Source: Symbiodinium natans | Lineage: Eukaryota > Sar > Dinophyceae > Suessiales > Symbiodiniaceae | Length of the DNA: 64,000 nt | Assembly: GCA_905221605.1 (NCBI GenBank) | Contig: CAJNDS010000031.1 | Coordinates: 23,501 to 87,500, forward strand | Reading direction: 5' to 3' | Shown here: piece after piece, positions 43,401-55,183 of the stretch | Position numbering within the stretch: position 1 is the stretch's first letter | Layout of the letters: the number at the start of each line of letters is the position of its first letter | The notes under the pieces: generated by a model | What the model saw: only the letters and a program-made list of their open reading frames with translations | The model's database searches: none | Told to the model about the DNA's origin: nothing | Translations under genes and position numbers: made by a program

Positions 43401-46400
43401 GTTCATCACGAGCGGAGCCCTGTCCTGCTGGAACGAGCTGGAGACCTGCAAAGCGTCAGACATGCTGGAGCATCCCCTGCTAATATCAGAAAGGAGCTTC
43501 GGCTACAAAGCCGATAAGGCTCTCGAGACGGTCTGCAGATCTGAAAGGAGCCGCTCCGCTGCAGCGGAGAGAGGCCCAGCAATTGGTAAGGCGCGCTACA
43601 TAAAAATACTCTTAAAGACTTACCACTCCCAGAAGACTCGACTTTATAGCAGATCCCACACCGCCAAGCACTCCCGAAAAGCAGGGCAAACTTTACTTTA
43701 CAGAGTTGGCCCCTGCTCAAGCGGCCCAACATAAAAAAAACCTTCTGTAAGTAGGCTGCCACCTCGGAGGCATCGAAGACGAAGCCTTATGGGCGCGGAT
43801 GTGAACACATGCTGCCCCCTAGAAGGTCGACTGATGCTGAAAAAACAGCCAGCTCATCCTCTCTCGTGTTCTGTACACTTACTGGCACCTCTCCTGGTCT
43901 TAACTGTCGAAGGGCTTCGTAGACTTCTTCGGAAAGGGTGTCCCCTGTGTTCCCAACGTGGGAGTTTACGAAAATCAGGGGCCCCAGAATAAACCGCATA
44001 TAGTAAGATTCCCTAAAAATAAGGACCCCAATAAGGTAGCCCTAATGTCGGAAACCCCCATGTGAGCTCCCGAAAATCTGTTACAGACAAGGAGCCCAGT
44101 GGCGCCACCATGGTTACCTGAGCTGGTTGTATAGAGTCGGGGATGTGACTCAGCAGCTGTGGCATGCTATGGCACTATCATGCATATAAGCGGGCCACAA
44201 TATTCAAAGGACCAAATGCGGACTTTCGTGCCAGGGCATCGGTTTTGGCATTAGGTATCGCTTCGCCAAATCGCAGCTTGGCTTACGAAAGCAGGGTATC
44301 GCCTACAGTGTAGATAAAAGCATAGTTTCCCAGCAGGAGGCACGCGTGACGTGGGGAGCACCCGAAGAACGGGTATCGCCAGGATATCGTTGCAAGTATC
44401 GTCCTGTTCCCATGATCTGAGTTGAAGTATTCGCGACACTCCATCCGACATCCGTGGTGATCATGAGTAACACGCTCAAAATTTTGGGTATTTGGCATCA
44501 TCTCGCAAAGCAACCGCCAGTAGTTTCCCCTGTAGCACCCGGCACAAGGCCTCAATAACGCTTGCCACCCATCTTCATATTGATAGTAGTACATCAATAT
44601 TGATAATAATCTGAACAATATGACTAATTTGAATCATATGAATATAACTCAACAATATTAAAAATGGTAATGAAATTAGTAATGCTAATATGAGCATGAT
44701 ACACATATTCTCAAGACTATCAAGAATACTAATATTGACATGTATTGACCTTATACTAGGAATGGAAACATGTCAATTGTCTGCATGATATCTACAATAT
44801 CTATAATATCAATCAGATCCTTAATACGAATACTAAATAGCATCAAAATGAATATTCCGAATAACCGTACTATTACAGCTTTTAATGATACTAACAAAAA
44901 GGACGGTGCCGAGGTGCCGTCGCCCTCGGTGGAATCGGCCGCTCTGAACGGAGCAGGGCCGTCACAGCGTTGTCCACGGCACCTGATCCGGGGATGCCAT
45001 TCTCCAACATGCCCCCAGCTCCATTGAGCCAATGTCAAGCGCATGTCAGGCAAAACTTTGCAGGCCTGCCAACGTTGTGACCGGAGTAACGCGCACCGTA
45101 CGTAGCTGGCGCAGGGCAAAGCCTGTCTTGATATGTTGGCAGCTGTCAGCTAGCCCTACCCTACGTCTTCTACATCTGGCCAGTGCAGCAGTCGCCGACT
45201 TTAAAATTCAAGACTTAACAAGTCCGTAGTGGCTAGTGAAGGTGTTCGGCTAAGCTTTGTCCTCCCAGACGCGAGCCTTCCACGTTCGCATCTCGTTCAC
45301 GAACGATGCCATCCTGCAGCAGAGGTACGTGTGCGGATGGGTGCAGGGCCAATGGAGAATCCTGCTCGTAGCTTTAGGTCCTACTTTAGGTGCTCTCATT
45401 AGGCCTGTGTCGCCTTGCGACTCTGCCCCGACACTTGCATGCCCTTCCATAGCTCCTGCACAGCTCTCAGTTCCCAGACATTGTGGAGTGGCGCAGAGAG
45501 CGCATTGCGAACCTTGAAGAAACGCCGAAGACGTTCAGAGAAACTGAGACAAATTACCAGAACAGCAGGTCAATTTCTTGAATGTCTTGACTATGCAGAA
45601 GACGACTGTTCTGTCGGTTCGCAGCTTTCTGCCTTTTTCTACGTCCGCTGTCCCAATGTGCCTGAAGAGTGAACTCATAGAGCGTGAACGCCTCCAGCGT
45701 GAGTGAAAGTCGCACCCTGGCCGGAGAGGGCACATCCGTAGCCGCTTTGGGGCATACAAGCAAGATGACAGCAAGGCAAAAGATACGGACACCGACTGCA
45801 AGCCAGCTGTGGACACTGAACAGACGAACGACGGAGCGCGCCGATGCCTGGCAATGTTCGAGTGGTCTGGGTCCGCAAGGCACAGGGAACCTGGCACAGG
45901 AAGGCAGGAAAACCAAAAAAACTAGTAGCAGACACTGACTGTCCCAACTGATTTTGTCCACAGGTCAACATCTTCATGTTCTGTTTGCGGCCCAGCACTC
46001 TGGTCCGTTGCTGCGGGTCTCAGCCTCTCCGTTTACCGAGGTCTTGACAAGGCTCTCTCCATGTTTGCAGGTCACTTCGGTTGGAAGATTTTAAGATTTT
46101 AAGGTTCCCTTGGGATTCCGATTCTTCCGATTCTGCGCGGGAAGACGGGGAACTGTGAGGGGGGCCTGGCGGCAGCCCTCGGTGCGCGGAGCCAACTCGC
46201 TGGAGGACCCAGAAACCTCGAAATTTGCAAAAGAGCACCGACATAGCACATAGCGCTCCACTTCACTGAGTCGCTGTACTTCGCAACAACATTTACTACG
46301 AGCTACGTGGAAAGAAAGAACTCGGAGACGCAACGAGACTTGATGGTCCAAAGGAGCCACAGGTTGTTGCGAAGACGAAGCCTTCAGGAGCCACCACCTG

Positions 46401-49400
46401 CATTGCACAAAGGCATTTTGCCAAGACATGTCTCACAAAAAAAATTGGCCGACAAAGCGCAGGGCGACGAGAGGCTACGGAGGGCCTCCAGCCAGGTTGT
46501 ATAGACGCAGAGCTTGTCGCTCGAGGTGCACTGCTGGCTTTGTCCTTAAGCTGGGCACCAGCCGAAGCAACCGAAGCAAGGTGGAACAAGGTGGAACATG
46601 GTGGAACCCTGGATGCGCAGCTCGAGCTCCCAGGTGTGTCATCAAGGCACCGAAGCTGTCGGCGAACAGAGGTTGCGTGACCGCCACGGCAATGTGGACA
46701 TAGTTCTCGGCCTCAGGCTGGAGTCTGGCTGGAGGACCCCAGGACCGACTCCCAAAGCAGCAAACAACGGCTGCAGGCACAGTGGCTAAGGGCTCGTTGA
46801 CATCCGCTTCCTCGGCTGCGAGCAGGCCAGGACAGGGATGTGAAGCTCGCGGGCAAACACCATGTAAAGACGACTTCACTGCCAAATCCATGAGCAGCTC
46901 ACAGGAATTCTGGTAACCTGCTTGTGCAAGATGCTGGCCCTTTTGAACCCGATTGCAGAACATTCTGGTGGCAAGCGCCACGTCCAGTCGACTGGCCAGC
47001 GACAGTTCGGTGGGTTTCTACATGCATCTCTTGCTGCAGCAGCTGCTGCAGCATCATGTCGTGGATGCCAGTATGTTGCTATAAAAAGGATGAAGTTCGC
47101 CAGTTAAGCAGGATTCTTGATGATTCTTGTCAAGATTTCTTCGAGGGCCCTCCTTGAGCAACACATAGCAACACAACTGAAGTTCAACAGAAGCTGCCAC
47201 GACCAGAGATGTTCCCCCATCTCTAAGAATGTGGCTGCCATGAAGCCGTGACTGGCCATGACTGGAATCGCAGCCGCAGCCGCCGCAGCCGCCGCAGCAG
47301 CAGCAGCAGCGGCATCAGCAGCCGCAGCCGCAGCCGCAAGGCAGCAGCAAGGCGGCAGCAAGGCAGCAGCAAGGCGGCAGCAAGGCAGCAGCAAGGCGGC
47401 AGCAAGGCAGCAGCAAGGCAGCAGCAAGGCAGCAGCAAGGCAGCAGCAAGGTAGCACATTGTGACCCTTCACGAATCTCGCAATTCCCAGAACCGATGTG
47501 CGGCCGAGTGTCGATATACGAAGCATTGAAGCTTGACTGCACTACGAAGCCTGGTCGTTTGAGGCTTGCGACACGTTGCGACATGTTGCGACATGTTGTG
47601 ACATCAGCACAAGGTGCCCATTAAGCATTCAAGCTTTGAGGGTGCTTGGAGCAAAAGCGCAGTGACATGCTTCCGATTGCTTCAGCCTGGAATAGCTCGG
47701 TCGAGGGCCAAGGTGTCGTTCAGTGGACTCCGGACTTCGATCCTCCAGCTTTCTCGAGGTCCGTCACAAATCCCACACAGCTCTCTAGAAGCATTCGTTC
47801 ACACACTCACACGCCCGCGAATCCGCTGTATCCATCTGTGCAAACCACTCGTGTCCAAGTCTCGTCCACTGGTTCCTGACACAGGTCGTCACGAGACATG
47901 AGGAAGGAGTGTAGACATGAGTAGACACTGGAAAGTGGGCGGAGAGAGGGGCGAGTTGGCAAAATGATCCCGTAAAGGAATGACACGACAGGGGCTTGGT
48001 CAAGCGTCTGCGGCGGACTGACTGCAGGGTTGCCAACCTGAGCAAGGTCTCCGAAGATGAAGAGATGAAGGTGTTGACAGCGAAAAAGCAACGAGCAGGT
48101 TCAACAAACCATGGCCAGGCTGCTGTCAATCGGAAGGAGAGCTGCTGTGAAGGAGAGATGGCGGCCAAAATCCAAACCATGACTTCCGCCTGCGCTCGGA
48201 GCTCGGGATTCGGGCGGGATTCGGGGCACGGCACATACCCACAAGCCACAAGGGTGCGCCCCAAACAAGGGCCTCAGAAACAGCAACGGCTTGCGAGGGA
48301 AATTCAGCCGCGAAGGTGGCGGCAAAAAGCGTGAAACCACCAGGTGCCTGACTCGTCTTCCGAACTTCCGAATCTCCCAAACAGGTCGGAAGCAAAGCTT
48401 GCGACAAGAAGACACACACCTCTTGATATGTTGTACATTCATGTGACGCTACAACCATGCGAGAACGCTTTTACAAAAATGACACTCTCAGGACTTGGCC
48501 GCCACCCGCGCAGAGGCCCCAGAAGGGACTGCCACGGGGGACGCAAAAGAGAACCTGCACAGATCCGTGCTGTGACAAAAACGGTCAATTTTCCCATGAG
48601 TCTTTATAAGTATACTGTAAGGGCCCGCATGGCAACATGGACACCCAAAAGGGCACTAAACTTGGCGTACCCTGGAAGCTCTTCTGAACAAGCAGCTTGT
48701 CACTGACAAGCAACAACTGGCACGTCTCGCATGTTGGCGCAATCTGTGCAACCAAGATGCTCAGCATGGTTTGCAAATGACATTGACGACACATCCTGGG
48801 GGCCGCTTGGGGTCGGATGCACGCAAAGAGACATGTGTCAGGAACACTCCACCTGGGCACTAGGCAGAAACGAACTCTGCAAGACTGGTGGATGCAGTGA
48901 AGGAAGTACGCAGGAAAACATGATGTTCAACACTTGCGAGGATGCGAGGGCATTCAAAAAAAGGCCGAAAAAAGAAAAAACGGAAAGTGCTGACATTCGG
49001 GAACGGTCAAGACATCCGGATGTGAGCACGCTTCCCTGACGGGAGAAGATCCATTCAGGGTTTGCCCTATTCCGCCCCGCCGGCTCAACAAAGTGGCTCC
49101 GGAAGCCTTGAGCCCACTGGGCTTCTTGCTCAAAGCCCCTTCATATTGAACAACATGAAGTAATCACCCAACCGACGAAGGCGGAGCGCACACAAACACA
49201 TAAAAAAACCAACGAACGAACACACGCGTGGATGAGCTCGTCAAGGCAAGCTATGTTTCATTCTTTTTGGATGTTGTTCTCTGTCGTGACTTTGACTCCC
49301 GAAAACCCTTTGTTTTGAAATGTGTTATGCAGAAGGCTTTGGGACCGTAGAACAGATGATACGACATCAATGATCTCAACAATAAGATTATGCACAGCAC

Positions 49401-52400
49401 ATAAACATCACACACTCTACACATGCGAATGGTCAAGAACTTGCAGTCGAACAGATGATCACCGCCGGTATCCTGAAGCTTCCACACTCGCTTCGCGAGG
49501 CAGCGCTCTGTGAGCCTCCTCTCCCCCCCCCCGTTTGAAAACGACGGCCGCTTTTGCACAACACGGCGCACCCGGAGCTACTGACACGGCAAGCTCGGTT
49601 ACTGCAGTAACACTGAGCACGCGCTGGCGCCGCAGCAGTGGGTTCATGTGCATCTTTGCGGAAAACTCCCCCCCCCAAAAAAAAAAAGCACAGAGGGAGA
49701 GAGACATATTTATATGTATATATATATGCATATATTCTCAAGTCACTACATCTGAGCAATGTTCCCCAGCCTTGGGGATGACCCTCGCATTCTCCAGCCG
49801 TGGGAAGATCGTAAATCCTTTGCGCTCATCAGACGACCCCTACTACCTCACTACCTGCGGCGCCATTCCCTACGAGCATGCTGTAGCAAGTTCACGCAAG
49901 TTCACAGTGACAACTGGAAACCATCAGGATGCTGCAGAAACATCAGGGCTTGCCTGGGACATCCGGCGCTTCGTCCCATGTCTGATTCTGGGCGTTCTCG
50001 GTAACCACCTGAGGGCCGAAACACGGCCTACCCACATTGTTTTCTCGCCGGCATCATGCCCGCGCCCACTGAACCAAGTCTGTCTGAAGAGTGGCAGATG
50101 CTCGGGATCAAAGAATCACTTTGGTTTGATGCTTCAAGCCCCCAGCCCATTTGAAGGCACATGTGAGAGGCTGTGAGCGGGCATGCTTCAACCCAAGACA
50201 GGCCCAACCCCTCACGCCGCGCGCTATCCTGCACCCAAGTTCTCCGATGTCTAGTGCTTCGAGTGCCTGCACAGTTCCTGCGAGATCCAGGCTCCTGTAA
50301 ATTTGGGATGTCCAAGGGGCACAAAAACCATCTGGCAATGAACGAAAGCGGGCTTTCCTGAGTTGCTGCAGGCAGGGCACTGCCCATCGGTTCCGTTCAT
50401 CTGTGGCGGTCAGCCTTGGGTCCAGTCCATGACATTGAGCTGCAGTCTTCAGAAGCAATTCAGTGTAAGCATCTTTTGGTGTTTTTTCTCAGGGTGCTCC
50501 GGGTGAACTCCGCGGCCGAGCCGCGCTACTTCGCCAGAATTCACGGACATCCCGGCAAGCACCTGGCTGTCTCCCAACCTGGGCACTCGCTGGACACTCG
50601 AGCATGGACGGGAAGATTGCTCGGTGTGCAAGCCAGGGTGGAACACGTCAGCAGAAGAGTGCAGGACTGAGCTCAGCGCACGCTTGAACTGCCATCCAAC
50701 CCTGAGCAAGAAATCACCGATTGCAGTGTAGCACATGTATGTTTGGTCTTCAGAAACGGCTGCGGAGTTCTCCGAGTTGTCCGAGCGTCATAGAACCAGG
50801 CTGTTGTTCTCTAGGAAGCAGTTGATGGAGACCTTGCTGCGAGACTGGTACCAGCAAGTCGGGGCAAAATCAAAACAGCGCGGAAACGACCACTAACTCT
50901 GGCACATTGCATCCGGTGGGCGGTGGAGGATGTGCTGAATGCAGGGATGTGCAACGGGCAACCGCCAACACATACACTGTACTACGATTATCCCGACGAA
51001 GGCTCATTAAGGTACATGGACCATCAACCCTTTTTAGGGTTCATGACGTGGGAGCCCGCCCCCTTCTTTTGCAGTCTGGAAGCCGGCGCGCCATCCACCG
51101 AGAGCGTACAGGCCAGCGCCGGCTGCAAGGAAGCCTCGAAGCGGAGACGGTATCTATATAATCCGTATACATGAATACGTATCGAATGAACCTGATGTGT
51201 CCAAGAGATCTATCTTGTACAGTATGGAACTTGCAGACTTTCAGAGATGCATATGAGAACCCGGCAGGTGGCCGCACGACGATTCGGTCGCCACTTGCCA
51301 ATGGCGAGACAGGGCCTCAACTGGGTTCTTCCGCAACTCTGCCATGCTAACTCTGCTGTGCTCTGCCTCAACCTTCGCTGCCCTTGCCCTGCAGACTGAG
51401 AAGCTGAAAGCTACAGCCACAGCCGTGTCGAAGCCCACTGGGATGGGGCTCGTTGCTGCCTTCAGCTTTCATCAACGAAAATACCGTTTCAGTTTCAATT
51501 CAGGCGTTGTCCCACACCCGACACATGAGGCCTTGCAACGGGTCAGAAGTCAATTTGAAGTCAAGCTGTCCGTGTCCAGGCCAAGAAGGCGAAGGTCTGG
51601 CAGTTGCAGACAGGCGGCCGTAATGGTGCAGTCCTGTACCGTGCTCGCGAGCAGCGCGAGATCAGCTTTGCATGTTGGATGTTGCGAGGGGGTCAGGATG
51701 CCATGAGCCCATCCGCAGGAGGCCACATGCTTCTGAGCCATCAACTTGGTTGTCATGAAACAGGCTCTTCCATAGACAGTCGTCCTGCAGAACCGGCAGC
51801 AGCTGGTACCCGATCGCAGCGCGGCCAGCCGCAGTGGAATCGCGGCCAGAAGCGCGACGCACCAGGCGAAGCTGCCAAAAGTTGGCCTCGATATGACAAG
51901 GTCGGTCTCATTGAATAGGTCTTCCGAATACTTTCGTCGGGCCGCCTGTGAGATCTGATGTTGGCGAACTGCTGTCAGAGCAGGGTTGAACACCCCCACA
52001 GCGAAGATGTAGCTTGGTCCTCTGACATTCGAGATACTTCGAGATGCAGAGTCACAGCAGCACAGCAGCACCAGTGTAGATTCTACAGTGACAGCGGCGA
52101 TAAAACGCGTCCTACGTCCAAGTTCCCAGACAGGCGCAAGCGAAAGCTGTTTGCCGCAGGCAGGGCCATGCAAGCATCCCCCTGCACCAGCTGAAGCGGG
52201 AACTCGAACGCCATGGTGCTCGACTGACCTGCGACATCATGCTACTTCCCACCTCAGTGGGGAAGAAGTCGAGATCTGGAGAGATGCGCGTGTATGACAC
52301 GCAAGGCTTCATGAGGAGGATGTTCGCCGCCTGCTTTCTCTGCATGAAAGAAGGAACAAAAAACACTTAAAACCGCAAACATTCATGAGACTTGTCAGAA

Positions 52401-54925
52401 TGTCAGAAAATGAGCTCAGAAATGAGAGCACCTCGAAGTCCGCCGTCACTGGCTCCACAGTCTCGTTGCCGCTGCCTTGCCTGAAGTAAACAAAAAAAAA
52501 GGGGGGCAGGGCTGCTAAGCCGCGTGCGCCTCTAACTCGATCAGCCTAAGGCACATGACACCGCAACTGCACGGCCTGTGTGGAAGTGTCAAGCCAAGAA
52601 TCGTAGGCACGGAGAAGAAAGGCGGCATGTTGACCACAACAAAGCTCTCCTGGCACGTATGTCAGAACTGGTCTCTCACGTGAAGAGCTCATTTTTCTCT
52701 GCAAAAGAAGGCTCGCAATCATGAACACAGTTTCAAGCAGGCAACTGCAAGAAGTCAAACCGCTTCATGTGGCCGGGCAAGCTCAGCTATCGCTCCCAGG
52801 TCGGGAACGGGTCTGCAAACATCTTGCAAGGGGCTGGAAGATGCTTTGGGAAGCTTTGGATTTGGGATGCCTCGGTGCTGGAGACCACCTGGAACACTCC
52901 AAGATCCTCCGGCAGCGAGAACTCGATGCCTGAGGGCAGCTGCCGTGCACGCAACGCAGCATCACAGCGCTACCCCCACGCTCAACCCTCGAACTCTACC
53001 TCATCTACCTTTCTTTCTCAAAAGAAAAACGTTCTAAGGCCCCAAGGCCGTGCTGCGAACGGTCGCTGCCCGCGCTGCGTTCGCAGAGCTAGGCAAGAGG
53101 TCAAAGGAGGCCAAGCGCAGGTGCACGGCGTAGCCTGAGTCTGCATGAAGTGGGGCCATTGGAAAGGCAAGTGGGCAATCTTTGAAGCCCTTCCTCTGCA
53201 TGGCTTACAGTACGCTCACCTGGGTACATGGGAAAGACTGTGCAAGCAAGGCCTGCAACGGCCGGGTTCTGTTCCAAGTAGGAGTCGCCTGCAACAACAC
53301 CAGCTCCGGGAGAAAGGGAACTGAGTCGGCTGGGATTCGGGTCAGACATGCGAGCCAGGTTCATGCGCTGCACCTTGAGAACCAACCGAAGTCTTCGACA
53401 TGTTTTCGTCTCTGGTTCCGGTGACCAGATCTGGTTCTCGTAGCAGCGCAGTCTTGAAGGTTGACACCCGGTGTTGGTCGGGCAGAAGTCTCGATTGGCC
53501 AGACCACCCACTCACTCTGAGGTTCGGCTGAAGTGATGACACTCTGTGCTGCAAGACGTCTGCTTTAACAGAGCCTGTCAGCCACTCAGCTATTGAATGT
53601 CACTATGAGAAGAGCAACCAAAAGCCAGAAGACGCTAAGACACTACTTATTGAAGGGCCCCCCTTTTCAATGCAAATCAAAGAATCCAGTTCTGCAACCG
53701 GTCGGGATGTCCTGCCCCCCCCCTCCCCCCGACCCCGCCCGGCCCCCGAATGCTCTTGGGCCCCGGAACTTGCTTCCCTCCTTGAGCGCAACGCTTGGAA
53801 GACGGGGGTTTCATCACTCACTCACTCACTCACTCACTCACAAACACACCTTTCTTCGGATAAGTGGGGGGCGGGGGGTCGAATTCAGGCGTTGTGTGGC
53901 CCATCATGGCCTAGGTCCGTTTGCTCGACGGACGCAATGAACCAGTCTTCTGCCGTGGAAGTGTACTGGGAAGGATTCACCACCTAGGCGATGATTCTTC
54001 TCTTCGGTGCTCTGGTTCCTTCCTAGCATGCACATCCGGTAGCTCAGCCCGAATCTGCCTCCGAGGTACGCCAAGTTTGAAGCGCAGGAAGACTCCGGCA
54101 GCCAGGTACGAGAAATCGTCAAGCTGCAGCTTTACCACATTTGGACCTCCAGAACCTTCACAAAGACAGAAAACAGCTAAGCAAAGCCAAGCGAAGCCCA
54201 AGCAGCTCAAAGAAGGGACATGTCAGAGCAAATGCCGCAGATACCCGCTGATGGAGATGCCTCGCATGCAGGTCGTTCCCGCCGGAAGCGGGCTGAAGCC
54301 CTCGGAGCTGCCGAAGGTGTCCGGAAAGAAGCCTCTTTTTCTTCAGCAGAGAGCTTCCATTCCGGTGCTTCTGGCAGCTTCTGGCATCTTCAGGCTCGGC
54401 CTTCGCAGGGCTCGGCCAAGAGCTGGAAGCCGGGTGGAGCCGTGATAAGCCTTGGCTGCAGCGGACCACACAGACAAAGAGCACCAACACCAACTCAATG
54501 AAACTTCGTAATCGCCTCTCATTACTGCCTTCTTTTTGGATGAATCGGCACAAGGAACACGGAGCCCAAAGGCGGAAGTGTCAGTGAGGGAGCAAGCTCC
54601 AGACTCACAACACCTGGTCAAAAGTGCATGCAGTCCAGTTGAGACAACCGACACAGTCGATGACCGCTATCCCAGGCTACGCAGATGAGATTATGATAGG
54701 GTTTGCTGTCTGACGTCATGGCCTTGCTCTCCAGCACCCAGCACAAATGGTACCAGGACAGAACGCTCGAAGGTCCAGAGGAAGAATGCCTGCCAGGACA
54801 CGCAGTGTCACGTATTTTCTGTTTGATTTTACAAGTGTGTGTCTACATATATATGTATATTTTCTACATATTGCTGTACATTCCATATTGGATACTACTG
54901 TACATAGTAAAAATCGCTCACACAC

Positions 54926-54960
<35 letters not shown>

Positions 54961-55088
54961 TATATATGTATGTATAAGTATATGTATATATACATGTATA
55001 TGTACATGTATGTATGAGCATATATATCTATATATTCTTCATGCCATAAGCAAACGAATAAATACATTCATAGAAATATGTGTAAACA

Positions 55089-55119
<31 letters not shown>

Positions 55120-55141
55120 TAGATATATGGTCAGCCCTCTC

Positions 55142-55183
<42 letters not shown>

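Noticed and set aside
47223-47584. Leu/Cys/Ala-rich and Gln/Ser-rich frames
   Set aside because: These are translations of the CAG/CCG repeat and the 11-bp minisatellite.
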